This document shows, in pieces, positions 25,657 to 34,340 of a stretch of 64,000 nt of DNA (positions are counted from its first letter, which is position 1; every line of letters starts with the position of its first letter). The stretch is taken from positions 1,082,132 to 1,146,131 of the forward strand of contig NZ_WOFO01000001.1 in the NCBI RefSeq assembly GCF_010993705.1, in the 5' to 3' direction. A model generated the notes under the pieces. That model made no database searches, was not told the origin of the DNA, and saw nothing but the letters and a program-made list of their open reading frames with translations. The translations under genes were made by a program, and so were the position numbers. Origin of the DNA: Cyclobacterium sp. SYSU L10401. Lineage in GTDB: Bacteria; Bacteroidota; Bacteroidia; Cytophagales; Cyclobacteriaceae.

Positions 25657-28092
25657 CTATTCACTACGCAAAGATTTCACTGGATTCGCTAAAGCAGCCT
25701 TAATGGCCTCCTTGCCAACGGCCAACCAGGCCACCAGTAAAACCAATCCTCCTGCAGCCAAATAGGTCCAGATGGAAATATCTATCCGGTAAGCAAAGCC
25801 TTCCAGCCATTGGTTCATCAGCCACCAGGAAATTGGGAATGCAATGAAGGCTGACAAAAGTACCAGCTTTATATATTCCCTGGACAGCATGCTCACAATG
25901 GTGGATACATCCGCACCAAGAACCTTTCGGATTCCAATCTCTTTATTGCGCTGTTTTGCAGTAAACATAGCCAGCCCAAATAAACCCAAACAGGCAACAA
26001 AGATGATCAAGCCTGAAAACACCACCAGGATGTATCCTATCCTTCGTTCTGCCTGATAGGTTTGGTAATACCTTTCGTCCAAAAATGAGTACTCAAAGGG
26101 TTCCTCTGGGGCAAGGGTATTCCATTTCAATTTGATGTCTTCCAGTAAGCTTCCTGGCTCATCGGTATTGAGCCTGGCGATGACAGCTCCATGGCTGTTA
26201 CTTTTTGCCATAACCAATGGAAAGATGCGTTCATGCAAGGACCTGAAATGGAAGTCTTTCACAATGCCAATGACCTGGTAATTTGTTTGGTTCCCTTCAT
26301 TGTCCAGGTGGGAAAGGGTCTTACCCAGGGCATCTTCTTCCCAGTTCAATGCCCGGGCCGCAGTCTCATTCAGAATAATGGAGGTTTGTTCGGATCCAAA
26401 AGCTTCCGAAAAATTTCTACCGGCCTCCAATTCCATGCCCAGAGTGGGTATGTAATCGGCATCTACATCATACCTCAAGGTTTTCACTTGCCTGCGCACA
26501 TCCCCATCCGGATACAAAAAGAAATTATTATTGAAGGATGGCCCTGAAGGCAGGTATCCGGAAATACTTACGCTTGCGACTCTTGAGTCCTGAAGCAGCT
26601 GTTGCCGGAATACTTCAGTATTGTTTCCCAGGTACCGGACCTCTGGAAAAATCAAAACCTGATCTTTGTTGTAACCCAGGTTTTTATTTTGGATAAACTC
26701 CAGTTGGTTGTAAACCACGATGGTGCCTATAATCAGTATTACAGACACGGCGAACTGGAATATAACCAATCCGCTGCGCAAACTAAAGGACCGTTTGCCC
26801 ATGCTGCCTGAGCCTGGGAAAAAGGATCCTTTCAATACGGAAACAGGCTTGAAAGTAGAGAGGAAAAATGCCGGATATATACCGGCAAGTATCCCTACCA
26901 TCAGCCCAAATAAAAGCAGGGCGGGCACAGTCCATAGGTTGGAAAAATACTGAATGTCTACGTCTTTTCCTGCAAGGTTATTAAATACGGGCAGCGATAA
27001 TTTTACCAATGTCATGGCTATTAATAGTGCAAAAAGGCTCAATAGGGTGTATTCGGCAAGAAATTGTCCAACAAGTTGCTGCTTTTCTGACCCAAGTACT
27101 TTTCGAACACCCACTTCCCGGGCCCTTTTGCCGGCACTTGCTGTGGAAAGGTTAATGAAATTGATGCTGGCAATCAGGATCATAAAAAGGGCAATGGCCC
27201 CGGAAATGTAGACATACCTGATATCCCCACCCGGTCCCAGTTCGCCCATCAAGTCAGAATGCAAATGAATGGAAGTGAGTGGCTGCAGGAAGATGCCGAT
27301 ATCGTTTCCATCTTCCTTGAATTGATTGTAACTGATTCCCATGGCTTCTTCTAGTTGCGGGCCCATGTATTTTTCGGCTACCTGGGGAAGTTTTGCTTCC
27401 AGGTTTTTGTAATTATAGCCGGGTTGAAGCAACAAATAGGTATAAAATTCTGAAACCATCCAGGAAGGGTTTTTGGCTTGCGGAAAGGTCGCCATGGAAG
27501 CCAAAAGGTCAAAATGAAAATGGGAGTTGGCCGGCATATCTGCCATGACACCCGTAATGGTGAACAGGTCCCTGTCATCCCCGATCAACAGCTCTTTTCC
27601 TATCGGATTCTCCCCCTTAAAATAGGTTTGTGCGGTAGATGCAGAAATCACAATGGTGTGGGGTTCTTTTAAAGCCTGATCCGGATCCCCCTGGATCAAT
27701 GGAAAGGTAAACACCTGGAAAAAATTGGCATCTGCAAAGGCAGCGGGTTTGTCTCGGAATGCGCTGTTCTCATAAATAACCTTAGGATTCCCCATCTTCC
27801 GGATGCGCGTAGCCTGCTCTACCTCAGGATAATCTGCCTTCAGGGCAGCTGCTACCGGAGGCATCACATGTGCTTCATTCATCGTCCCCCCCTGTATGGA
27901 TCCACGAAAGACTACCCGGACAATGCGGTCTGCCTTGTCATGAAAACTATCGTACCCAAGCTCGCTGATTATTGAAAGTAGGATAAGCAGGCAGGAGGCC
28001 ATTCCAATAGCCAGCCCCAATATATTGATAGCAGTGAAGGATTTGTCCCTAAGCAGGTTTCTAATCGCAATTTTAAAATAGTTTTTTATCAT
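25657..28092 (-). CDS. MacB/FtsX-type ABC transporter permease
   Basis: 811 residues from ATG 28092 (MIKNYFKIAIRN). Architecture of the long Bacteroidota permeases: TM1 (about 20-40), large periplasmic MacB core domain (50-245), three FtsX TM segments (about 285-425), a further TM segment, a second periplasmic core domain (455-645) and three final TM segments; both FtsX halves carry the conserved KEIGIRKVLG / REVGVRKVLG cytoplasmic loop. Such permeases do not move substrate across the inner membrane but couple ATP use to periplasmic events such as pushing substrate into TolC. No ATPase gene adjoins it; ATPases at 17473 or 24443 are the likely partners through shared regulation. Confidence 0.92.
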   Translation of the reverse strand: MIKNYFKIAIRNLLRDKSFTAINILGLAIGMASCLLILLSIISELGYDSFHDKADRIVRVVFRGSIQGGTMNEAHVMPPVAAALKADYPEVEQATRIRKMGNPKVIYENSAFRDKPAAFADANFFQVFTFPLIQGDPDQALKEPHTIVISASTAQTYFKGENPIGKELLIGDDRDLFTITGVMADMPANSHFHFDLLASMATFPQAKNPSWMVSEFYTYLLLQPGYNYKNLEAKLPQVAEKYMGPQLEEAMGISYNQFKEDGNDIGIFLQPLTSIHLHSDLMGELGPGGDIRYVYISGAIALFMILIASINFINLSTASAGKRAREVGVRKVLGSEKQQLVGQFLAEYTLLSLFALLIAMTLVKLSLPVFNNLAGKDVDIQYFSNLWTVPALLLFGLMVGILAGIYPAFFLSTFKPVSVLKGSFFPGSGSMGKRSFSLRSGLVIFQFAVSVILIIGTIVVYNQLEFIQNKNLGYNKDQVLIFPEVRYLGNNTEVFRQQLLQDSRVASVSISGYLPSGPSFNNNFFLYPDGDVRRQVKTLRYDVDADYIPTLGMELEAGRNFSEAFGSEQTSIILNETAARALNWEEDALGKTLSHLDNEGNQTNYQVIGIVKDFHFRSLHERIFPLVMAKSNSHGAVIARLNTDEPGSLLEDIKLKWNTLAPEEPFEYSFLDERYYQTYQAERRIGYILVVFSGLIIFVACLGLFGLAMFTAKQRNKEIGIRKVLGADVSTIVSMLSREYIKLVLLSAFIAFPISWWLMNQWLEGFAYRIDISIWTYLAAGGLVLLVAWLAVGKEAIKAALANPVKSLRSE

Positions 28093-28235
28093 CGCCAATA
28101 ACTAATGATTTTTTTCCGTCCAAGTTCAACCTCCCCGATCTCTTTTCCAAACTAACAATAGGCAGCTCATTCCTGATTAGCCGACAAGTTTTGTTAAGAT
28201 CTGGTAATGCCCTAGCGAGGCTTACAATATATCAT

Positions 28236-28251
28236 ATCTACTTCCATACCA
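28236..28251 (-). promoter_or_regulatory. Sigma-54-like promoter of permease gene 25657-28092
   Basis: On the minus strand TGGTATGGAAGTAGAT, differing from the element upstream of the 35140-37500 permease at only two positions. The predicted start near 28226 gives a leader of about 134 bases. It lies 69 bases from the dyad at 28321, counting between element edges. Confidence 0.6.
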
Positions 28252-28320
28252 GTAAAAAAATATCTCCAAATAGCTGTTTGGGGATGAAGGGGCTTTTTTG
28301 TGCTATTTTATCGCACATTG

Positions 28321-28338
28321 TTGTTCGCTGGCGGGCAA
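28321..28338. promoter_or_regulatory. Candidate enhancer dyad (site 3)
   Basis: TTGTTCGC-TG-GCGGGCAA, an 18-bp near-palindrome of the five-copy family. It is nested within longer arms: CACATTG at 28314-28320 and CAATGTG at 28343-28349 are also inverted copies. The permease it would control is to the left; no -24/-12-like element is seen towards the membrane-protein gene at 28486. Confidence 0.65.
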
Positions 28339-28485
28339 AAGCCAATGTGGCCTTGTAGTACATCTGCCGCAAAGACTAAAGTTCTTATCAGAACTGTTGG
28401 TTGTTTATTTCTTTTTTCAACTTGCAAAGTTGGTAATTATAGAGATTAATTCGTTAGTTGCAGCACAATTGACCCAAACCTCTAC

Positions 28486-29430
28486 ATGGAGCATTTTATA
28501 ACAAAAAGGCATTTCTTTCGATTTTATTTTTTACTGGTCCTGATGCTTTTACTAATGGGCGGATTTGGTGTTTTTGTCATCATGGATTTCTACGGAAAAT
28601 GGGGAACACCGGATTTTGAAGTTGGGAATTATCTTTTGTTGTTATTAGGTGGTTTTATGCTAATGTTTGGGGTATTCTTTTTGATCATGTATTTCAGAAA
28701 TTCACCCATTATCAGGCTGCATCAAGATAGGATTTCATTTGGCAATGAATCCTATGATTTAAAGGAGGTAGCGGTTTTGGAAATGACAGGAAAATTTCCC
28801 TTTGGCTGGGGTATTTCCCTTCCTGAAGAAGGAGCTTGCCTTACCTTCAAAGATGGTCAAAAGAAGTATATTTTCGACATCATGTATGCCAATGGTCCGG
28901 AGTTAAAAATGTTACTGGAACGGAAAATTCACAATACTTCAGCACCAAAACCTGTTAGCATTCGAAACTTTAATAGGATCCGAAAAGCGGATATGGAACT
29001 GTTTAAAGGAAATCCTTTGGTCAATTTCCGGGCATCATTTTTATGGTTTATCATCGGTTTTTTCCTCTGGTATTTGCTGGTAGTTCCACCAAACCATAAT
29101 GACGTATTTATTGCTTTGGCATTGATCGGTGTTGTCTGGTTTTTTGTTCTTTCCTTTAGCATGTATTATTTTGGCTTGTCAAACGACTATTTTATCGTTC
29201 AAAACCACTTTTTTTTCTGGAAAAAGCATGTGTATAATTTTAGGGACATAAAGGAGATTATATTCGAAAGCGGTGGCAAAGGTCCCTATCGCATGAGGTT
29301 GATCACAGAAGATTATCAAACAAAAATTTACGCTGCCAGCACCCTAAAAACCAAGACCTGGTTGAACCTAAAAAAAGCATTGGAGCAAATGGAGGTTCAG
29401 GTGAGAAACGAGGCATTTCCAGAAGGTTAA
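28486..29430 (+). CDS. Membrane protein with two PH-like halves, unknown function
   Basis: 314 residues. Two similar halves: a TM hairpin (about 12-32 and 45-68) followed by a beta-rich cytoplasmic stretch (IRLHQDRISFGNESYDLKEVAVLEMTG), then a second hairpin (about 185-205 and 212-232) followed by DYFIVQNHFFFWKKHVYNFRDIKEIIFES. This hairpin plus PH-like pattern resembles bacterial PH/YdbT-type membrane proteins, but the match is by layout only. Transcribed away from the permease across the shared intergenic region. Confidence 0.7.
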   Translation: MEHFITKRHFFRFYFLLVLMLLLMGGFGVFVIMDFYGKWGTPDFEVGNYLLLLLGGFMLMFGVFFLIMYFRNSPIIRLHQDRISFGNESYDLKEVAVLEMTGKFPFGWGISLPEEGACLTFKDGQKKYIFDIMYANGPELKMLLERKIHNTSAPKPVSIRNFNRIRKADMELFKGNPLVNFRASFLWFIIGFFLWYLLVVPPNHNDVFIALALIGVVWFFVLSFSMYYFGLSNDYFIVQNHFFFWKKHVYNFRDIKEIIFESGGKGPYRMRLITEDYQTKIYAASTLKTKTWLNLKKALEQMEVQVRNEAFPEG

Positions 29431-29582
29431 ATCCCCAAGGATTTTCTATTGGTCTTTCTGAAATTACAGCGTTAGTCCATCCGAGAATAAAATACCTTGA
29501 AGTTGGATTTTACTCTGATTTCAAAAAACATAGGAGAACCATCCTTTTTTGTATATTTAATGAAGCAATTGCTAAATTTTGA

Positions 29583-29801
29583 ATGACAAATATGGCGAAT
29601 AGATCCAAATTACCTATTTACTACATTGATGAAGAGAAGGATTTGGAAATGCTCGTTGAGCAGGCAGTCAATTCTACTCTTGAAGAGAACATTACACGCT
29701 ACTTCCAGGTTCTGGCATTTAATTACTCGCTGGCGGGGATTGATATTTACGATCATTCCATGGAAAAGACCATTAATTACATAGCCGATGAATCAAAATA
29801 A
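29583..29801 (+). CDS. Small protein paired with nucleotidyltransferase, unknown function
   Basis: 72 residues, acidic, mostly helical, no motif I recognise (YYIDEEKDLEMLVEQAVNSTLEEN). Its last 14 bases overlap the start of the nucleotidyltransferase gene, so the two are translated as a pair. Small gene upstream and MNT-fold gene downstream is a layout seen in toxin-antitoxin modules, so it may be the partner subunit. Confidence 0.6.
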   Translation: MTNMANRSKLPIYYIDEEKDLEMLVEQAVNSTLEENITRYFQVLAFNYSLAGIDIYDHSMEKTINYIADESK

Positions 29802-30279
29802 CCGCTTCCCGGAGGATTTTAGATCCTTCATAGAATCCCTGAACAAACATGGTGTGGAATACCTCTTGATCGGAGGTTTTGCAATGGGAGCATATGGTTA
29901 TATCAGGAGTACGGGAGATTTGGATATTTTTATTCATGCCACAGAGGAAAATGCCCAAAGGGCGTTAAAAGCCTGTATCGATTTTGGTATAGATGAAGCC
30001 GATCTCAAAGAAGAAATGTTTCTGGTGGAAAAAATGATTGGAATCGGGATGCCTCCTTTAAGAATCGAAATCCTTAAAAAGCTTGACACAATAGATTTTA
30101 AATATGCCTATCAAAGGGCAGAGACGAAAAGCCCTGATGGATTGGAGATCAAAATTGTTGCATTGGATGATCTCATTTTGCTCAAAGAAGCTGCCGTGAA
30201 GGGAAGAAACAAGGAGCGTGATCGGGAGGACCTGGCGTTTCTAAAACAATACAAAAATAAATTAAATCCTGGAAAATAG
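29788..30279 (+). CDS. MNT-fold nucleotidyltransferase (AbiEii/DUF6036-like)
   Basis: 163 residues. The polymerase-beta-type signature is clear: LLIGGFAMGAYGYIRSTGDLDIFI, giving GG(F) followed by the metal-binding DxD pair (TGDLDIF, near 50-52). The rest is a small helical domain ending KGRNKERDREDLAFLKQY, a pattern common in AbiEii/DUF6036-like nucleotidyltransferases. Such proteins add nucleotides to tRNA, protein or antibiotics, and several are toxins. The target here is unknown. It overlaps the small gene at 29583 by 14 bases and converges on the ERCC4-type nuclease gene. Confidence 0.8.
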   Translation: MNQNNRFPEDFRSFIESLNKHGVEYLLIGGFAMGAYGYIRSTGDLDIFIHATEENAQRALKACIDFGIDEADLKEEMFLVEKMIGIGMPPLRIEILKKLDTIDFKYAYQRAETKSPDGLEIKIVALDDLILLKEAAVKGRNKERDREDLAFLKQYKNKLNPGK

Positions 30280-30323
30280 GAAAGTCCAGCTAACCCTTTA
30301 AGGGAGATCTTCACCTATTCAAG

Positions 30324-31004
30324 CTACTTCTTCAAAACATCTATTAACCGCTCCACCGTCTTTTTTCCTAATCCCGGTACCTTCCGGAGCTCCGTATCCT
30401 CTGCGGTAAACACCCTCTGGAGGTTGCCGAATTCCAACAACAAGCTTTTTGCCTTATATGGTCCGATACCGGGAAGGTTTTCCAAAAGTTGGATTTTTTG
30501 CGATTGCAGCGGAGTATGCTTCTTTTTCAGCGAAGTAGGCCGGCGATAAAATTTCACGTCTTCCGGCCGGTCTTTGGTAAGTTGTTTAAAGCCTTGCAAC
30601 ATGACCCTCACTGTTTCTCCGGGATTTTTTGTCCTCACTATTGGGATTCTGAATCCCAGGGAAATGGATAGCAAAAGTCCCTGAATGGCCTGTTGGGAAA
30701 AATCCGTTGTTCTAAAATGCCGGCTTTTTCCTTCCAGAATCAGGCAGGAAGGTACGGAACTGTTGCTTAGTTTTTTCGCCTGTTGAAACAATCGGCCATC
30801 CTTTATGGATTGGCAAAAGTCTGGAATCGTCTTCCGCTCTACCAGTAAGTCTCCATCCAAAAGATAGTCTCCTGCCAACAGCCGTTGGCGGTGTATGATC
30901 ATGTTTCCTATTTTCCGAAATTCCTCGCCCATCAGGGCTGGTTCGCGGTCATCGATAGTGACCTGTAAAGGAAAATAGAAAGAAGACTTTAGCAACCTGG
31001 ACAT
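30324..31004 (-). CDS. ERCC4-domain (XPF/MUS81-like) nuclease with helix-hairpin-helix
   Basis: 226 residues from ATG 31004 (MSRLLKSSFYFPLQVTIDDRE); a GTG at 31094 would overlap the neighbouring permease gene. Residues 15-140 form an ERCC4 nuclease domain with the active-site pattern VTIDDRE, AGDYLLDGDLLVERKTIPDF, SIKDGRLFQQ; GDYxxx...ERKxxxD is the XPF-family catalytic signature. The last 60 residues are two helix-hairpin-helix motifs (LLENLPGIGPYKAKSLLLEF and LRKVPGLGKKTVERLIDVL) for DNA binding. Bacterial stand-alone versions resemble half of an archaeal XPF homodimer and should cut branched or flapped DNA. Confidence 0.88.
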   Translation of the reverse strand: MSRLLKSSFYFPLQVTIDDREPALMGEEFRKIGNMIIHRQRLLAGDYLLDGDLLVERKTIPDFCQSIKDGRLFQQAKKLSNSSVPSCLILEGKSRHFRTTDFSQQAIQGLLLSISLGFRIPIVRTKNPGETVRVMLQGFKQLTKDRPEDVKFYRRPTSLKKKHTPLQSQKIQLLENLPGIGPYKAKSLLLEFGNLQRVFTAEDTELRKVPGLGKKTVERLIDVLKK

Positions 31005-31086
31005 AGACAGATCATTGATTCCCTTCCTGAATGTACAAATTTTAGAGGTGGGGTGCAGTATTAAGTGAATGTTTTTTGTAGTTGAA

Positions 31087-33531
31087 TTATTCACTTCTCA
31101 AGGCATTTACCGGATTGGCAATAGCTGCTCTTATGGTTTGGACGCTTACTGTCAGCAGGGCAATCCCCATCGACACAAGTCCAGCCAGCGCAAACATCCA
31201 CCAATTCATATCAATCTTGTAGGCAAAGTTTTCCAGCCAATGGTTCATGACATACCAGGCCATGGGCGAGGCTATCGCAAAAGCAAGTAGAATCAATTTC
31301 ACAAGATCTTTGCTCAGGATTCCTACGATAGCCGGAACATTTGCCCCCATCACTTTGCGGATGCCTATTTCCTTGGTGCGCTGTTGGACGGAAACAGTAA
31401 TCATTCCAAGCAGACCTAAGCTGGAGAGTAAAATACTTAACCCACCAAATGCCACACTCAAGGACAAAGCCCTGCGGTCATCTTTGTACAACCTGTCAAA
31501 TTCCTCATCCAAAAAAGTGTATTCAAAAGGGTGCTCAGGAGTAAATTCATTCCATACTTTTTTGGCCTGGTCCAGTGCCTGAGGCGTATTTCCTGGGTTT
31601 ATTTTGACCAAATAAGATGAAGCCCCATAGGGGTCAAGTGAAAATACGATTGGATCAATTTTTTCGTGTAAGCTTTTGTGGTGATAATCCTGGACTACTC
31701 CGATGATCGTTCCGCTTTCCTCTGATCCTGTCCGATAGGACATGGTGGAGAAGGAGGTTCCCACCAGGGGCTCCTGAAGGCCGAAAACTTTAACCGCTGT
31801 TTCATTGAGGATTAAGTTGTTGAAGTCCGACGTATTTTCGTTTTCAAACCAACGGCCAGATGCCAGCGTCAGGTTGGCCAGTTCGGCGTAGTTTTCATCC
31901 GCCCAAATCTGGACTACCTCAAAAGGATCCCGGGCTTCCGGATAGCCCGACCAGGAAATACTGACCGGTTGTTTTCTTTTGTCATCCAGGATTGAGGTGC
32001 CATTGACCTGCGAAACAGACTGTATGGCGTTACTTGCAAGCAAACTGGTTTTAATACTGCTAACCCGAGACGCATGGCGTTTTTTCGCCTCTTCATCACC
32101 AGATCCAAAACCTATTGGCAAAGGTACATGTAACCTGAATACCTGCTCCTTCTGGTAACTATCCGTTTGCTGCTGAATAAAAGCAAATTGATTATGGATG
32201 GTAATGATTCCCACCAGTAGCACCACTGAAAAAACAAGTTGGCCTGTAACCAGGGCCTTACGGAAACCCTGTTTACTAAGGCCTGCCAACACCTGGTTTT
32301 TAAGCAAGGCTACCGGCTTCAAAGTAGCCAGAACCAAAGCAGGGTAGAGACCGGTTAATAGGAGTACCAGGGTTACTATTCCCAGAATCAGCCATAAAAT
32401 CTGAGGATTCAGCAGGTCCATTACCAGGTTTCTTTCTACAAAGGCATTGAAATCCGGAAGCAGCAAAAAGGCCAGCAACAAGGTGAAGCCAGTGGCCATG
32501 GTGATGGAAAGGAAGGTTTCTACCATTACCTGGACAATCAAATGATTTTTTGAAGCACCCACGATTTTGCGAATCCCAATTTCCTTCAATCGGGTACCGA
32601 TCCGGGCAATGGATAAGTTGACAAAATTAACACTGGCTACTCCAAGCAGTAAAACCGCGAGAATCGAAAAGACCCATAAGTTGAGGGTATTCCCGTGCGG
32701 AATGATTTGATCAAGTAATCCGTTTTCAAAATGTAAATCCCTTAATGCAACCAATTTGGATCGCCTGGCTGACTCCGCCATCCATGATGGCCGGTTTCTG
32801 GCAATGATTTCAGCTATTTTTTGCTCTGCTTCCACGATAGACGCAGCAGGATACAACTTTATAAACAAAAGTTGAGAGAAGATGCCCCAGGACTGGGTGT
32901 TACCCAAATCCTCCTTGCTTTCCTGATAAATGGAATTTGAAACCAGGATATCCTGTTGGAAGGAGGAGTTGGCTGGAATATCCTCGATGACTGCCGCTAC
33001 GGCATAAGGGATTGAGTCAATATAAATTGTCTGTTCTAAGGGGGGCAGGTCTCCAAAATACCTGGCCGCTTTGGAGCGGGTCAGGATCACTGAACGCGGA
33101 TTATTGAAAAAATAGTCCAGACTTCCCTGCTGAACCTTGTAGGTGAACATGTCTATCCAGTCCCTGCCCACAATCAGGCCATTGGTTTCTTTGAATGGCT
33201 GACCATTGATTTCCAAAACCTTTCTACTCAGGCCGGTTCCGGCCATGGCCATTTGTTCTATTTCGGGGACCTTTTCATGAATGGCCTCGGAGGTCGGATA
33301 AGAGGAATGCCCGCTAAAGGTGTATGCTGACTTAATCGTATCATAATCCGCTCGTAAATATATCCGCTCTGCGTCCGGATGATAGTTGTCAAAACGCAGC
33401 TCATTGTGACCCCAAAGAAGAATAAGAATAGCCGCAGTCATGGCTATGGCTAGCCCCCCTATGTGGATGATAGCGCTTATTTTGTTTTGCCGGAGATAGC
33501 GAAAAGCGATTTTAAAGTAATTTTTTATCAT
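31087..33531 (-). CDS. MacB/FtsX-type ABC transporter permease
   Basis: 814 residues, same architecture as the 25657 protein: TM1 near 20-40, MacB core domain (50-250), FtsX TM block with LKEIGIRKIVGASKNHLIVQ, a second periplasmic domain (about 450-650) and a last FtsX block with TKEIGIRKVMGANVPAIV. It starts MIKNYFKIAFRYLRQNK. The promoter-like element at 33789 and dyad at 33873 precede it by about 260 and 340 bases, a longer leader than its two relatives. The end lies 82 bases before the start of the ERCC4 nuclease gene on the same strand. Confidence 0.92.
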   Translation of the reverse strand: MIKNYFKIAFRYLRQNKISAIIHIGGLAIAMTAAILILLWGHNELRFDNYHPDAERIYLRADYDTIKSAYTFSGHSSYPTSEAIHEKVPEIEQMAMAGTGLSRKVLEINGQPFKETNGLIVGRDWIDMFTYKVQQGSLDYFFNNPRSVILTRSKAARYFGDLPPLEQTIYIDSIPYAVAAVIEDIPANSSFQQDILVSNSIYQESKEDLGNTQSWGIFSQLLFIKLYPAASIVEAEQKIAEIIARNRPSWMAESARRSKLVALRDLHFENGLLDQIIPHGNTLNLWVFSILAVLLLGVASVNFVNLSIARIGTRLKEIGIRKIVGASKNHLIVQVMVETFLSITMATGFTLLLAFLLLPDFNAFVERNLVMDLLNPQILWLILGIVTLVLLLTGLYPALVLATLKPVALLKNQVLAGLSKQGFRKALVTGQLVFSVVLLVGIITIHNQFAFIQQQTDSYQKEQVFRLHVPLPIGFGSGDEEAKKRHASRVSSIKTSLLASNAIQSVSQVNGTSILDDKRKQPVSISWSGYPEARDPFEVVQIWADENYAELANLTLASGRWFENENTSDFNNLILNETAVKVFGLQEPLVGTSFSTMSYRTGSEESGTIIGVVQDYHHKSLHEKIDPIVFSLDPYGASSYLVKINPGNTPQALDQAKKVWNEFTPEHPFEYTFLDEEFDRLYKDDRRALSLSVAFGGLSILLSSLGLLGMITVSVQQRTKEIGIRKVMGANVPAIVGILSKDLVKLILLAFAIASPMAWYVMNHWLENFAYKIDMNWWMFALAGLVSMGIALLTVSVQTIRAAIANPVNALRSE

Positions 33532-33788
33532 GCTATTAGTAAATATGATTGTTGACTAACTCAGGCATAAATTTTCAGTTGCACCCGTTTCTCCACAAAT
33601 CCATCATGATCAAACCAGGCTTTCTGCGACACCCTGTTACAGGTCTTTTCCTGTACCTTGGATTGGCCAGGATTCCCTATTTCTGCCTTTCTGTATCGGA
33701 ATTCAGTTAAAAATAAGGAAAAAGGAATAGCCCTTTTATTCGAAGGGAGTTTTTTCAGCCGGGATTTATCGGATTCCATTACTATTTA

Positions 33789-33804
33789 TTCCACTTCTAT
33801 GCCA
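33789..33804 (-). promoter_or_regulatory. Sigma-54-like promoter of permease gene 31087-33531
   Basis: On the minus strand TGGCATAGAAGTGGAA, with -24 GG and GA at -12. The predicted start near 33779 leaves a leader of about 248 bases. The near edge of the dyad at 33873 is 68 bases away. Confidence 0.6.
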
Positions 33805-33872
33805 TTGATAATCCAGCTGAAAGTGCATAAAAGCCCCATTCATTGATCCTTTGATTTCCCAAACGGGCAAAA

Positions 33873-33890
33873 GTGTCCGTTGACGGGCAA
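33873..33890. promoter_or_regulatory. Candidate enhancer dyad (site 4)
   Basis: GTGTCCGT-TG-ACGGGCAA, the least symmetric of the five sites but with the same spacing. An identical half-site ACGGGCAA lies 20 bases to the left (33863-33870), two helical turns away. Confidence 0.55.
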
Positions 33891-34024
33891 ATTGGCGGAA
33901 AAATATCAGGTTTTTCATTTCGAGCTGTCCCCTTCACATAACCGAGGAGGATGGTTGGTGTCAAACTAAAATTAAAGAAACCAAAGCATTTTCTAAGCAA
34001 TCCAATAAACTTATTGACTTTTTT

Positions 34025-34051
34025 ATACGTATTTATTAATATTATACGCAT
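34025..34051. promoter_or_regulatory. Candidate operator of the RHH antitoxin
   Basis: Two near-identical short palindromes, ATACGTAT (34025-34032) and ATACGCAT (34044-34051), lie 19 bases apart just upstream of the RHH gene start at 34068. Spacing of about two helical turns suits cooperative binding by ribbon-helix-helix dimers. Confidence 0.5.
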
Positions 34052-34067
34052 AATAGGTATTTGTATT

Positions 34068-34340
34068 ATGAAGAATCGACTAAACCTCACTGTAAACAAT
34101 GATCTGATCCAAAAAATGAAAAAATATGCAGATCTCAGGCATACCAGTCTATCCCAAATAGTGGAAGAGCACTTTGAAGAATTATTGAATCGGCCAACCA
34201 GACTTCACGAAGATAAGTCCTTGTTGGAGTATGTGAAAACCCTGCCTAAATCCAAGGTGGATTATCCCAAGGATTTTGATTTTAATGAGGAATACTACAA
34301 AGCAAAAAACAAAGAAAGCAATGAGCAAAATCCTGTTTGA
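34068..34340 (+). CDS. Ribbon-helix-helix antitoxin (DUF6364-like)
   Basis: 90 residues from ATG 34068; an earlier frame extension is hydrophobic and lies in the operator region. The N-terminus MKNRLNLTVNNDLIQKMKKYADLRHTSLSQIVEEHF is a ribbon-helix-helix DNA-binding fold (strand, two helices), and the acidic/lysine-rich C-terminal part is the usual disordered toxin-binding tail. It overlaps the PIN toxin gene by 20 bases and probably represses its own promoter through the sites at 34025-34051. Confidence 0.85.
   Translation: MKNRLNLTVNNDLIQKMKKYADLRHTSLSQIVEEHFEELLNRPTRLHEDKSLLEYVKTLPKSKVDYPKDFDFNEEYYKAKNKESNEQNPV

Larger units (their letters stand above)
28093..28485. other. Divergent regulatory intergenic region
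   Basis: This 393-base region holds the -24/-12-like element at 28236 and dyad at 28321 for the permease gene. I see no other gene or repeat in it. Confidence 0.7.
33532..34067. other. Regulatory intergenic region between permease and RHH/PIN genes
   Basis: This 536-base region contains the long permease leader (33532-33779), the -24/-12-like element (33789-33804), the dyad (33873-33890) with an extra half-site (33863-33870), and the presumed RHH operator (34025-34051). Confidence 0.65.

Noticed and set aside
33561-33779. 72-codon minus-strand frame in the leader of the 31087 permease
   Set aside because: It begins at about the predicted transcript start without room for a ribosome site and shows no family pattern; it may be chance in a long leader.
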